A stretch of DNA of 64,000 bases from Neostapfia colusana (lineage: Eukaryota; Streptophyta; Magnoliopsida; Poales; Poaceae), in contig JASWHV010000011.1 in assembly GCA_030760725.1 (NCBI GenBank), positions 82,437,765 through 82,501,764 on the forward strand, read 5' to 3'. The notes under the pieces are model-generated. The model was given only the letters and a program-made list of their open reading frames with translations, did no database searches and was not told the DNA's origin. Every line of letters begins with the position of its first letter. The first letter of the stretch is position 1. Below are positions 1 to 9,929 of the stretch, piece by piece. The translations under genes were made by a program, and so were the position numbers.

Positions 1-1531
1 CCTTCCTCAAGCGGAGGGGCTCCCAGGACGGATGTTGGTGGGGCGACGCCGGCGAGTGCACCGGGGATCCAGGCATCCCATCCCGCGACCGTTCCAGTCG
101 CTGGTCCTGGTGGTTCAGCTACAGCCCAGAGGCCAGTGCTGCAAGCTCGCTGGAGCGCTCATGCCGCCCAGTAAGTGTTATTCTTTCTGGTTTATAGGAG
201 CAGAGCTCTTGCCTCTTCTCTTATTCTGAGGGCTTCTTCTTCTTTGCAGGGACCGACCGGCTGCCAGGGGCGGGCCTCTTATCCGGCCGCCTTCAACCAG
301 CGGGAGCTCCGCGCCTCAGCACCTGGGGACCGTGGCGGCACCCACGGCTCCCAAATCAACGGGGGCACCTTCTGCACCAGCGGGTTCATTTCCCGCGGTG
401 GCCGCATCTGCTCCTACCCGCCCTCCTTCACCAGTCCAGAGGCCAGGTCTTGAGACCGGGAGGGCTGCTGTAGGTGCGCCTGCTGGCCCCCTGGGCTGCT
501 TAGGACAGCGCCCCACCGTGGCTGCTGAGGCGCCGGCGCCCCTGCCGATCTTAGACTCGTCAGGGGGGTCCAGCGGCGCAAATCATATCCCCCCTGCTCC
601 GACGCCTGTGTGGGACGCCCTGGGGCGTGTCCAGACCAGCGCCCGGCAGCTCCAATCTGCCTTTGAGCAAGAGCGGAAGGCATTGACCGGCGAGAGGGAA
701 CGCCTTCTCAGCTGGCAGCAGCGGGCCCGGGCGGACCTTGACTCAAGGCAGTCAAGGCTTGAGGCCATGAGTGCTCTGCTTGGCACTCAGAAGAAGGCCA
801 TTAGCCGCTTGGAGTCAGAGGCCCAGCGGGTTCGTGCCACCTACCGCGATGCTCTGGCCCAAGCTGAAGCCAAAGCCAAGGAGTGTTCCGCCGCCGCGGA
901 GGAGTTGCAGCTGCAGGTAGCCCGTCGGGAGCACGCCGTCGCTGATCGGGAACGCGCCGCTGCGGCCGAGGAGGAGAAGACCACCGCCCGGCTGAGGGCC
1001 AAGGTGGAGGAGCTAAGGGCTCGGTCCGAGGAACTGGAGCTCCGTGAGTCGGCTGTCGCCGCGAGGGAGGAGCAGTTCTCCAAGGAGCGTCAGGCGGCGA
1101 TGGCTCGCGAGCTAGCGGCTCGCCAAGAGGTAGAGAGGCTCCAGTCCTTGCGGACTGCTGAGGCCCAGGCGGTCTGGTGCTTCATTGCCAAGGCAGGGTC
1201 CGCCTTGGCTCCTCTTGGTTTCAGCCCTGTGCAGGTAGAGACCCCAGCGCGGCCGATGTCCGAAGCGGCCCCGGCCCTTGAGTCTCTTGGCGACGAGCTA
1301 GGTCGGCTCGAATCAGTGATCGCCGACGAGCTGGAAGCGGAAGGTCGGGGCCTCGCGAAGGAGGTTGCGATGCACGTTCTGTCGTGCTTCGTTAGCCGAG
1401 ACCCTTCCTTTTCTCTGGGGCCGGTTCGTCTAGGACCCGTCGCTGATCGGGAGGAAGCTGCCAGGGCCAAAGTCGAGGACTTAGCTGCCCTCGTGGCCTC
1501 TAGGTTTCATCGGGAGTCCGGGGACCCCTAG
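1..1531 (+). CDS. Antisense accessory gene of element C, 3' part, two exons (1-170 and 250-1531)
   Basis: Exon 1 is open in frame 1 from the window edge to 170, ending in a Pro/Gly/Ala-rich stretch and an ARWS motif. A GT-AG intron (171-249) follows, and exon 2 continues in frame to TAG at 1529-1531. Exon 1 ends after two bases of a codon, and the first base of exon 2 completes it. The exon 2 product is Pro/Ala-rich for about 130 residues and then a long Glu/Arg/Ala-rich heptad region, almost certainly coiled coil. It matches the C-terminal half of the complete gene at 45692-48703. The N-terminal domain lies off the window. The gene runs opposite to the element's gag-pol. Its function is unknown. 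Confidence 0.8.
171..249 (+). other. Intron of the antisense gene in element C (79 nt, phase 2)
   Basis: It begins GTAAGTGTT and ends TTCTTTGCAG after a pyrimidine-rich run. The first exon meets a stop a few bases into the intron, and removal restores one open frame. The gene at 45692-48703 has a 78-nt intron at the same codon and phase with the same GTAAGTGTT donor. Confidence 0.8.
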
Positions 1532-2689
1532 GCATCTGCCCTTGTGGCCACAAAGCCCTGTACTTTATTTTTTATTTTTGTTGAGTCTGTAGCCCAGCTC
1601 GTGGAGCCTTCGTATGGACAGACTCCTGTTTCTTTCTGTGTCTGCATGTCTTAGTCTTCTTCTTGGCCTTTCCTGACCGAGTCCTTAGCTCCGCAAGGAC
1701 TCGGAGGCCTTGACCAATCTCGAAGCTCTGCATAGACACCTTCTCCGGGTCCTCACTGTATACTGAGGGTTTCGGAGGTCTCCAGGACCCGCCTCTCGAG
1801 ATTGGAGGGGGGTCCGGGCCTGTTGGTCACGTGGCGGGCCCGGAGCTCCCGCCTGAGGGGAGGTCCGGGCTTGCAGGGCACGTGGAGTCCTCGGGCCCCT
1901 CCCCGCAGAGGGGGGGGGGGGAGGTCCGACCTCTGTAGACCACGCGGCGGTCCCGGAGCTCCCACTCTCAAGGAGGTGGGAGGTCTGGCCCTGCTGGACA
2001 CGTGGGGCCTTCGGGCCTCGCCCCTGTGAGGTCTAGCTCTTTGATCTTACCTTGGGGTTTTTTGGCCTTGCGCGATCCCGTAGCGGCCCCCTGGTAGGTG
2101 CGTTCTATTGGATGGATGCGCCTACCATACTCCTGCGGAGAGCTGAGGCTGAGAGGTCCTGCACACAAGTAAGGAAAAAGTAATTCTCCTTGGGGGCTCC
2201 CCCCCTCTATCTCTTAGTCTTATCTGGCTTACGGTCCCCGTCCACTTATATGGTGCTTGGGAACTACCGTGCGCGAAGTGCCGGGGGCTTGGGGCCCCCC
2301 TGGCTTTCGGCCGGTACCTCCCGCGCAACCACCTTTGGCAGGGCAGCAGATTCCGACTAAAGATGAGAATGAGAAGAGGGAGTTGAACGCATAGTGAGCA
2401 CGCGTTAGTAGGGTAATCATAAAAATTTAATAAGTAAATTAAATGAGTACCAAAGAAGAGCAACGTAGGGTAGGTTTCTTTTCATATAAATTTCCATACA
2501 GGGGAAGGCGGGTCAAATATGTAGGCCACGACCCACCTCAAGGGAAGCAAGACTCTACGCGCTTGGGGTCGGAACCAGGCGAAGCTGAACGTAGTCCTGG
2601 ACCGTCCCTTGAGGCTTAGTTGCTCCAAGCCCTGTTTTTGGGCTTTTATGGAATTTATTATAAAAAGAAGGGCCTGTCCTATTGTTGCT
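1532..2689. other. Spacer between the convergent antisense gene and pol of element C
   Basis: No credible gene is seen. The 1755-2040 part is a GC-rich tandem module with CACGTG cores (listed separately). The 2480-2640 part is the reverse complement of 44780-44940 in element B, so it is an ancestral piece of the element. Confidence 0.65.
1755..2040 (-). promoter_or_regulatory. G-box tandem module in the internal spacer of element C
   Basis: About four copies of a roughly 55-bp GC-rich unit, with CACGTGG or a near match around 1828, 1878, 1939 and 1997, separated by GGAGGTCCGG and GGAGCTCC blocks. It is the same module as in the LTR U3 regions, and it lies between the 3' ends of the antisense gene and pol. 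A role as enhancer or insulator is inference. Confidence 0.55.
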
Positions 2690-3300
2690 CTAGGGGTAGA
2701 ACTTACAGCGGTGTTCCATGTTCCGAAGGTTCGGGAGTGGGTCCCCGTCCTCGGTTCTGGGGAATGGTCCCAGGCCCGGGATGTCCAGCCCCAGTATGGC
2801 AAATGGCCATGTGGGCTGGATCATCTGTACCGTCCAAGCCGGTGTATGGATCTGCTTGGCGTGGAACAGGCACGCCTAGCAGCTCTCGACCAGCTCGACG
2901 GCATCCTGGAGTGTTGCCGGCTAGTAAAAGCCATGCCGAAAGGCTTTACCGACAAACGTGTGTGGGGAAGAGTGACTCCCACATTCGCCTCCATGGATCT
3001 CAGCGAACAAGTCGCAGCCTTCCCCCTGGGTTATGCACAGCAATAGGATGTGGTTGACGCCACGTCGGTAGAGATCCTCCTCTACCGCCATGTGTCTCTT
3101 AGCCATACGCACAATCCGTTCAGCGGATACACGTTCATCAGGGAGGATATTGTCTTTCAAGTAGTCCCGGACCTCCGTGATCCATGCATCGGGTCTGACT
3201 TGAGCATCTGGATCTTGAGCGCTGGGTTGCACCAAGTCCCCAGTGACGCTTATGATCCTTGGCGGCGTCCATGGCCGCCGGGACCGCCAGCTTCGAGGTG
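2690..3300 (-). pseudogene. Integrase remnant of element C: zinc-binding domain with the catalytic core deleted
   Basis: On the minus strand the upstream linker (AWITEVRDYLKD) is followed by a histidine-rich zinc-binding segment with HGGECGSHSS and VGKAFRHGFY. After a degraded stretch comes LGLDIPG, the start of the catalytic core. The sequence then jumps directly to the polyprotein C-terminus (DGDPLPN, ending FYP and TAG at 2690-2692). Element B keeps the whole core between the same landmarks. So the segment carrying the second Asp and the Glu of the DDE triad has been lost, and this copy cannot make active integrase. Confidence 0.75.
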
Positions 3301-3990
3301 CTGGTCTAGCCCCCTTCGCCCGGCTCGGCGGGCCGGGCTGTGGGCTGCGGCAACGTCCTCTCGAGGCCCCCTTCAGGCATAGTGGCTCCGGTGGGGGTCT
3401 TCGTTGAAAGGTCGTCAGCTGCGGCCTTGCTAGCGCACGGTACGTGGTGCAGGTCCAAGGCGAGGAGGTCTGTCTCCACCGTCTTGGTTGATAACCAGAC
3501 TGGGAGTTGCCCTGAGCCAACAACTAGCAAGGAGGATGAGCACTTCATACTTTGCTATGTTGTTGGCTGCCTTGGAATTGAAACGCGCCACATACCCAGA
3601 CTGCTCCCCCGATGGCGTGAGGAACAGTACGCTAGCATCGGCCCCCTGCTTTCGCAAGGAGCCATCGACGAACATAATTCGGTAAGGTCTGGTGAAGGTC
3701 AGGGCTCAGGGTCCTGTTTCATCGTCTTCGTGGCCCCCTGAGCGTGCGTCTACTTCAGCCACAAGTCAACTAGTGCTCGGTTAATGTCTGCATGACGGGA
3801 AAGGGAGCCTAGGTCAAACTTCAGTGGCTCCGCCGCCCATTTGGCGGCATTGTCCACTGCGTGGGGGATAGCTTTTAGCCTGAGGTGACCGCCGGGTGCT
3901 CGATACTCGGGGGTCCCCAGGTTGCTTTGGACCTTCCGGGGAGCTCCGCTGATGTCCCGGGAGCTCCGGGGGGGTCCCATTGCACCTCCG
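3301..3990 (-). pseudogene. RNase H and connection-domain remnant of element C
   Basis: Around 3675-3500 the minus strand encodes FVDGSLRKQGA followed by AANNIAKYEVLILL, matching the first Asp block and the Glu-containing helix block of gypsy RNase H (usual forms DGS and NNxAEYEAL). The expected Glu appears as Lys. Around 3850-3750 is KWAAEPLKFDLGS, resembling the connection segment upstream of Tat RNase H. The pieces lie in different frames with stops between them. Confidence 0.65.
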
Positions 3991-4149
3991 GGAGGTCCTG
4001 CTGGTCCTCCGGGAGGTTGTGTCGGGGATCCGAGGTTGCTTCTTGGTAGCGAAACAGGTTACGGTGGTATGGGGTTAAAGCCATTGGCGCGAAGACCAGA
4101 AATTCGCGGGACCCCTAGCTATGCCGAGTCGGTTTATGCTGGGATTAGT

Positions 4150-4530
4150 AGGTAAAGGGTGCCCTTCAACTACTCCAGGCCAAGGGGTCTGATGGGAACC
4201 TTAGCAAGCATTTGGGAAGCGCAGCACATCACAGCCCGGCATCGAGTCTACTATTTGGTCTATCATAGGGAGAGAAAATAGGTCTTTAGGGCATGCCTTA
4301 TTGAGACTGGTGTAGTGGATGCGCCTCCGGAGCGTCTCGCTGGCCTTCGGGATAACAACTCGGTTTGCCAGGCGCCGAGAGCGGCAGACTCTCCGTCTTG
4401 TCGGACGGCTGGGCGTCGGGAAACACCTTTAAGTAGTGCTCAATCACCTCCCTAGGGATCTCTGGCCTCAGTGACGGCTGTCATGCAGCACATCGACCTT
4501 GTGCCGGAGGGGGGCAACGAGCGCGCCTTC
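4150..4530 (-). pseudogene. Reverse transcriptase remnant of element C
   Basis: The minus strand near 4330-4240 encodes NKACPKDLFSLPMIDQIVDS, the block preceding the first catalytic Asp in Tat-lineage RTs, but with an in-frame stop and frame change around it. The palm with its YVDD-type motif is not recognisable between here and the RNase H remnant, so most of RT is deleted or unreadable. Confidence 0.6.
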
Positions 4531-5110
4531 CTATTTGCTATCCAGGCCCCCGGCTACCCGGGTGGTCTGGGTGGCATCGGCGCTGATTCGGACGAGCCTT
4601 GTGGGGACATCGTCCTCATCGAGGGGTTGCACGCGGGGTGCTGTGGTAGAGGCACGGTGGCGTGCACTTGGGTGGAGCTGATTTGGTTCTGCACTGCCGA
4701 GGGCTGGCGCTCTAGTTGCTGTAAGCGCCTGAAGCTTTTCCAAGGCTAACACTGTGGCAGCACGGTCTCCATAATCCTTGAGGACGCCTGTAGGTGTAGG
4801 CATCTTCAAGACAAGGTAGCCGTAGTGGGCTACTGCCATGAATCGGTACAGGGCTGGCCTGCCGATTATGGCGTTGAAGGGGAGGTCAATCTCGGCCACG
4901 TCGAACAGAATGTACTCTGTCCGGTAGCTGTCCAGTGCCCCAAAGGTCACCGGGAGGCTGATGTGGCCGTAGGGAACGACCTGTCCCGGCCCTACCCCTG
5001 AGAACGGGCTCGATGGGGCGAGCTTGGCCATCGGGATCTGCAGCTTCTGGAAGGCTGCGCGACTGATGAGGTTCAGTCCAGCCCCGCCATCCACCAAAAT
5101 GTGGTACATC
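4531..5110 (-). pseudogene. Aspartic protease region of element C
   Basis: After a frame change near 5110, the frame ending at 4531 encodes VDGGAGLNLIS, the active-site block of a retroviral-type protease with DGGA in place of the commoner DSGA, and further on AIIGRPALYRF, the second conserved block (IGRxxL). The region upstream lies in the other frame, so gag-protease continuity is broken by one frameshift. A long linker with the motif DEDDVPTRLVRI leads towards RT. Confidence 0.7.
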
Positions 5111-7072
5111 TTTGGCGATGGTGGGGGCCACCACGAGCGGCAGTTGGCCGGCCCCAGCCATGTTCCTGGGGCAGTCGGTGTCATCGAAGATGATGGGGGT
5201 TCCCATCCATCTGAGGTGCGGTGCTGCACCTGGGAGGGGAGCCACCGACGCTACCGCTCGGCGCAAGGCCTTAGCCATGCTTCGGGACGGGGGGTCAGCG
5301 GACCCGCCGAATATGACATAGAGCATCTTCCGGTGCTCATCGTCACTGGAGCTGGAGCTCCCATGATTGCGCACTGTCTTTACGGCGTGCTGAAGTTCCT
5401 GGAACTCCACCTGGCGGTCGACGCCGTCTCGGGCCTCGACCTTCTGCTTGCCCTCCCTTTGACTGTATGGTGGGGCATCAGTTAGGGGCTGCTTCCCTTT
5501 CCGGAAGCGCTCCATGAGCTTCTGGATTTCCTGGCATTCGGCAGCGGTATGATAACTGGTGCCATGCACAGGGCATAATTCATCCTGGCCCCTGTCTGGG
5601 GCCGGTGATTGTCGCGGCCTCTTGTCAGGGCGCGGCCCCCGAGCTCCACTGGGCGCCGCCGTTGTAGCTACGGGGACCGCGGCTGATGACTTTATCTTGC
5701 TTCCGCCTCCGCTCTTGATCTTCCTGCCGCTTCCGTACGAAGCGCCGCCGGGTCCCGGCTGACCCCCTGGCTTGGGGGCCGGCAGAGAGTGCCAGTTCCG
5801 CCCTTCGGCTGCTCTGGCACATTTGTCCGCCAGGCTGAAGAGTTCTGAGACATCGTGGATCTCCCTGGTGGCGAGCTTCTCGAGCATCTTCTTGTCCCGA
5901 ACGCCTTGCCAGAACGCCACCACCACAGAAGCGTTCTGGATGCGTGGGATGGTGTTCCGCACCTGGGAGAACCGCTGTATGAACGAGCGCAGCGACTCCC
6001 CTGGTTGTTGTTGGATGGCGTGGAGGTCAAGCTCCGTGCCGGGACGGGTGTAGGAGCTGCTGAAGTTGGCGACGAACTGCCGGCAGAGCTCTCCCCAGGA
6101 GGTTATGGACCCCTGAGGTAGATTCATGAGCCAAGACCGAGCTGGGCTGGTCAAGGCGACGGGGAAGTAGTTGGCCATGACAGCCTCATCCCCTCCTGCG
6201 GCAAGTACGGCGGTGGAGTAGATCTAGAGGAACTCCGCTGGGTTGACGCTACCGTCGTACTTCTCGGGCAGATGCGGGCGAAACTTGCGTGGCCACCTTG
6301 TGAAGCGAAGGTGGGGTGCAAGGGCCGCACATCCTGCACCTGCTGCTGCAGGTACTGGCGCTGCGAACGCTTGGTTCGCACCTGGCACCGCATATCCCGG
6401 CATGGGCATGGCTGCACCATAGACCGGGGCCGCTACTTGCGGCGCATATAGCTGTGACATATGCTGCGCAGCATATGCCTGAGGCAGGGCTCGCGTGGCG
6501 AAGGCCTGCCCTTCTGGTTGTGTCGAGGCCGACGACATGCTGTCGCCTGCCTCATGGCTGCGACGCCTCTCTCGGCGTCGCTCGAGGTACACCCGGGCGT
6601 CCTGGCCCAAGTGGCACCGTTCCAGTTTCCTTCGCAGGTCCGTCGACAGGAGCCTGGAGGAGTTGGAATCCGCCGTTAGCCCGTCAACCGTGGGTGTAGG
6701 TGTCAGCGACACAGCCGGTTGTCCTGGGCGCCGTCCTCGCCGAAACCGAGGGTTCGCGGCGGCGACGACGAGGCGGTCCACCTCGCGGACCCATTGCTGG
6801 GTCGCTGAATGGGGTGCATCCCCCGCAGGTGGGTTGCGCAGCAGCGCTCTTGCTGCAGCTAGCGCACCTCCATGGTGTACGCTCAGCGCTGCAGAAGATC
6901 TCACACTGGTCGGGGCCTGCATAGCCGGAGTCGGCGTTGCCGGAGTCGGCTGCTGGCTACCAGCTTGTGCCGACACACTCCGTCCTGAGTGTGTCGACAT
7001 GTACTCCCCAGTGGTCACGGTTCGCCGTGAACGCGGAGGGGGAGAGTTTGCCGCTGAAGGAAGCTTGGTCAT
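5110..7072 (-). pseudogene. gag: gag of element C, interrupted by an amber stop
   Basis: The gag frame begins at 7072 and is open to an in-frame TAG at 6224-6226, then resumes in the same frame to about 5110. The N-terminal 280 residues are low-complexity and Ala/Pro-rich, with RFTRWPRKFRPHLPEKYDGS before the stop. The next part carries the conserved capsid segment (ANYFPVALTSPARSWLMNLP, then FVANFSSSYTRPG and LHAIQQQPGESLRSFIQRF). A zinc knuckle variant CPVHGTSYHTAAEC lies further on. The stop is in the context EFL-stop-IYSTA, consistent with a CAG to TAG transition. Gag forms the virus-like particle. Confidence 0.75.
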
Positions 7073-7111
7073 CTTCGTCGGCGGAAACTCGTCGCGCTAG
7101 GAGAAAAGACC

Positions 7112-7129
7112 CCTACCTGGCGCGCCAAA
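7112..7129 (-). other. Primer binding site of element C, probably tRNA-Arg
   Basis: On the minus strand the bases directly after the LTR read TTTGGCGCGCCAGGTAGGGG. The TGG start gives the CCA-complementary end, and the rest fits my memory of a plant tRNA-Arg 3' end (CUGGCGCG-CCA acceptor). The tRNA identity is inference. Confidence 0.6.
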
Positions 7130-7444
7130 TGTCGAAGTGTGCGATCGACACTTCCCCCGGGCCTGCACTGGGCAGCCCACGGAGGTTCTTTTTTTGGAGG
7201 GGCTAGTCCCTAGCGGAGAGCTTGCGCGGATGGACGAGTTAGTAAGAGCTTGACACAGCAAGTTTTACGTGGTTCAGGCCGCCGGAGCGTAAAACCCTTC
7301 GTCCACGGCGAGCTATGGAGCTCGCTGTATTGCTTGCTGCTCAGGGCCGGAGGCCTGAGCTTGGAGGTGAGTTACAGCTTGAGAGTGTATGGCTAGCGTA
7401 CGAGTTGCAAAGTGCGAACCCTTGCTATCGACGCCTACCCGAGC

Positions 7445-7452
7445 CTTTTATA
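7445..7452 (-). promoter_or_regulatory. TATA box of the element C LTR
   Basis: TATAAAAG on the minus strand, in the context GGACTATAAAAG-ACTCGGG shared with all four family LTRs. It sits about 760 bp from the LTR's outer end and some 400 bp downstream of the G-box array. Confidence 0.65.
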
Positions 7453-7849
7453 GTCCAAGACTCGGGCGGCTTACAAGGGAAGCCGGGACCCGACAAGTGG
7501 TCCCGGGAAGATTGTCTATTACCTACCGTATCTGCAGTTATGCCGGTAGTTGTCTCTGGTCGAAGGCTTCCGAGTCTTCATCTTGCCGCCCTGCCCATGC
7601 CGCATGCTAGTCGTAGTGGTTGATGACGGCACAGGCGGCATGGGATGTCTTGTTGCGGTGTTTATTGGCTGACAGGTTCTGACACCGTGCGCCAGTCTGT
7701 GATGCGACTGGGCGCAACGGCACCTGACAGAAGCGTGCTCCGCGTCTCCGCGTCTTGGGAAGACGCGGGCCTTGAATACCCTGTATGGGCAAGGTATGGG
7801 GCGTATTCACGCCCGCTGCCTATCGCTCGGGGCAGGCAGCGTCGTTCTG

Positions 7850-8160
7850 CTGCCACGTGGCAGGCCCGGAGCCCTTCTCAGAGGAGAGGAGGGTCAGTCC
7901 CGCGGGGCACGTGGAGCCTCCGGACCTCTCCCCGCGGAGGGGGAGGCTCGGCTTCTGTTGGCCACGTGGCGGGCCCGGAGCTCTCCTCTGAGGAGAGGGA
8001 GGTCCGGCCCTGCTGGACACGCGGCGCCTTCGGACCTCTCTCCCGCGGAGGGGGAGGTCCGGCTTCTGTATGCCACGTGGCGGGCCCGGAGCTCTCCTCT
8101 GAGGAGAGGGAGGTCCGGCCCCACCGGACGCGTGGCGCCTTCGGAGCTCTCCCTGCGGAG
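7850..8160 (-). promoter_or_regulatory. G-box tandem array in U3 of the element C LTR
   Basis: Repeated units of roughly 55 bp carry GCCACGTGGC near 7852, 7962 and 8072, interleaved with units that have CACGTGGAG, CACGCGGCG or CGCGTGGCG at the same place. Each unit also carries GAGCTCC and CGGACCTC blocks. Confidence 0.6.
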
Positions 8161-8189
8161 AAGGGCGAGTTCCTTAGGCATTTTACCCT

Positions 8190-8245
8190 GTGCGCGGGGG
8201 TACTCCATATCTCAAGGATATGGGGCACTCCTCGCTGTCGGTACC
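8190..8245. other. Fold-back junction of two LTR tips
   Basis: Left of 8214 the sequence is the reverse complement of LTR positions from about 11 inward. From 8215 to 8235 a second copy of LTR positions about 12-32 runs in the plus direction, followed by TGTCGGTACC at 8236-8245, the family's LTR start. The result is an imperfect hairpin centred near 8213. Confidence 0.5.
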
Positions 8246-8414
8246 TGCCGTCACCAAGGAAGGGCCCAGTCGGGAGGACAAACCAGAGACCCCTTGGAGG
8301 CGCCACCTCCAGAGGCAAGGCAGGCAGGCTCCCTGGGTCCCAGGCTTGGTGCAGACGCCGTTGCTGGGGGAAATCGAGAGCGATTCTCCCCCTGAATGGC
8401 GTGTTGGGAGCCAT
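8246..8414 (-). pseudogene. Antisense gene start, truncated (copy A')
   Basis: ATG at 8412-8414 starts a frame with MAPN, parallel to MASN in copies A and B. After about 55 residues the gene sequence ends and the frame runs on into the inverted LTR, so the remaining product is not meaningful. A palindromic CCTTATAAGG (8464-8473) lies about 50 bp upstream and may be its TATA element. Confidence 0.5.
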
Positions 8415-8807
8415 GGAAGACGACAAGACCGCAGAGACTCGAGGGAGGCGCAATGGCTGGAGGCCTTATAAGGGGAGAGTACCCCCGTGGCGGTTTCTTT
8501 TCCCACCTTCCGGGTGAACCCAAGCCGCCCGACTGAAGTGATGGGTCAAGGAGTCAGTCTCCTGAGAAGATGAGCCGGCAAGGCACTTAGGCGGTTCCCG
8601 AAGAAAGCGCCACAACGTGCAGAAGTGGCAGTCTTGGGAACCGCCGCAGTAAAAGCAACCATCAAGTGAGCGCACGCTCCCACAATCCCGCGGCTGTTCG
8701 TGCTCCGGCAGCGGTCAATTCGGGACTTAGAGAAAGTGCGCGGATCGGAAGAGACGGAGGTCCCACCTCGGGCTCGCTATCTCCCCCGAGATGGGCCCGG
8801 GGGCCAC
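8246..8807 (+). mobile_element. A': 3'-terminal internal fragment of a Tat element on the plus strand
   Basis: It matches the internal 3' end of element A (10600-11190) and element B (48700-49207). It contains the start of the antisense gene, its upstream region, and a purine-biased tract ending GGGCCCGGGGGCCAC directly before the LTR at 8808. No gag-pol is present. 8415-8807 holds no gene; it is the promoter side of the antisense gene plus the polypurine region. Confidence 0.65.
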
Positions 8808-8879
8808 TGTCGGTACCTGAGATATGGGGTACCCCCGCGCACAGGGGAAAATGCCTAAGGAACTCGCCCTTCTCAGCAG

Positions 8880-9180
8880 GGAGAGCTCCGAAGGCGCCAC
8901 GCGTCCGGCGGGGCCGGACCTCCCTCTCCTCAGAGGAGAGCTCCGGGCCCGCCACATGGCATACAGAAGCCGGACCTCCCCCTCCGCGGGAGAGAGGTCC
9001 GAAGGCGCCACGCGTCCGGCAGGGCCGGACCTCCCCCTCCTCAGGGAAGAGCTCCAGGCCCGCCACGTGGCCGACAGAAGACGGACCTCCCCCTCCGCGG
9101 GAGAGGTCCGGAGGCTCCACGTGCCCCGCGGGCCGGACCCTCCTCTCCTCTGAGAAGGGCTCCGGGCCCGCCACGTGGCC
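8880..9180 (+). promoter_or_regulatory. G-box tandem array in U3 of LTR A1
   Basis: Six units spaced about 55 bp carry the core at about 8897 (CCACGCGTCC), 8953 (CCACATGGC), 9008 (CCACGCGTCC), 9064 (CCACGTGGCC), 9117 (CCACGTGCCC) and 9171 (CCACGTGGCC). Each is preceded by GAGCTCCG or a GGTCCG block and alternates with CGGACCTC-CCCTC. Confidence 0.65.
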
Positions 9181-9579
9181 AGAAGAACGGTGCTGCCTGC
9201 CCCCGAGAGATAGGCAGCGGGCGTAAAGACGCTGCATACCTTGCCCGTACAGGCATTTAAGGCCCGCGTCTTCCCAAGATGCGGAGACGCGGAGCACGCC
9301 TCTGTCAGGTGCCGTTGCGCCCAGTCGCATCACAGACTGGCGCGCGGTGTCAGAACCTGCCAGCCAATAAACACCGCGACAAGACATCCCATGCCGCCTG
9401 CACCGTCATCAACCACTACGACTAGCGTGCGGCATGGGCAGGGCGGCAAGACGGAGACTCGGAAGCTTTCGTCAGAGACAACTACCGGCATAACTGCAGA
9501 TACGGTAGATAACAGTCAATCTCCCCGGGACCACCTGTCGGGTCCCGGGCCCCCCTTGTAAGCCACCCGAGTCTTGGAC

Positions 9580-9587
9580 TATAAAAG
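9580..9587 (+). promoter_or_regulatory. TATA box of LTR A1
   Basis: TATAAAAG, followed by GACTCGGGTAGG, in the same context as in the other family LTRs. Confidence 0.65.
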
Positions 9588-9929
9588 ACTCGGGTAGGCG
9601 ACGATAGCAAGGGTTCGCACTTTAGCCACTCGCACCCTGGGTTCGCACTCAGCAACTCATACGCTAGCCATTCACACCCAAGCTGTAACTCACCCCCAAG
9701 CTCGGGACTCCGGCCCCGAGCAGCAAGCAATACAGCGAGCTCCATAGCTCGCCGTGGACTAGAGTTTTACGCTCCGGCGGCCTGAACCACGTAAAACTCT
9801 CTGTGTCAAGCTCTTACTAACTCATCCATCCGCGCAAGCTCTCCGCAAGGGACTAGCCCCACCGAAAAAAGAACCTCCGCAGGCTGCCCAGTGCAGGCCC
9901 GGGGGAAGTGTCGACCGAACACTTCGACA

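Larger units (their letters stand above)
1..8214 (-). mobile_element. Tat-lineage Ty3/gypsy element C, 5'-proximal part, left edge of window
   Basis: The order on the minus strand is LTR (8214 to 7130), primer site, gag, protease, RT remnant, RNase H remnant, integrase remnant, spacer, and then an antisense gene on the plus strand running off the left edge. This is the arrangement of Tat-lineage elements with an antisense accessory gene before the 3' LTR. The 3' LTR lies outside the window. The coding part has in-frame stops, a frameshift in the protease region, a degenerate RT and an integrase-core deletion, so this copy cannot act autonomously. Lineage placement is from gag, RNase H and integrase style, not from a tree. 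Confidence 0.85.
7130..8214 (-). mobile_element. 5' LTR of element C (about 1085 bp, U3 tip missing)
   Basis: It is the reverse complement of the plus-strand LTRs at 8808-9929, 11191-12267 and 49208-50265. Its inner end in plus coordinates is TGTCGAAGTG at 7130, next to the primer site. The outer end lacks the first ten or so bases of the family's start (TGTCGGTACC). G-box modules occupy about 7850-8160 and the TATA box is at 7445-7452. Confidence 0.8.
8808..9929 (+). mobile_element. Tat-family LTR A1 (about 1122 bp)
   Basis: It starts TGTCGGTACC directly after a polypurine-like tract and ends CACTTCGACA, giving TG...CA ends. The TATA box is TATAAAAG at 9580-9587, and the G-box array covers about 8880-9180. 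No primer site follows at 9930; instead a truncated antisense gene begins. It is therefore the 3' LTR of A' and at the same time the left LTR of unit A. Confidence 0.85.

Noticed and set aside
1753..2029. Overlapping ORFs on both strands in the G-box repeats (also at 7820-9226, 43100-43700, 53400-54050 and 61588-62232)
   Set aside because: GC-rich tandem DNA without stops. The frames mirror each other and encode no known fold.
7878..8453. 191-codon minus ORF as a protein
   Set aside because: It starts as the antisense gene of A' but runs after about 55 codons into inverted LTR sequence.
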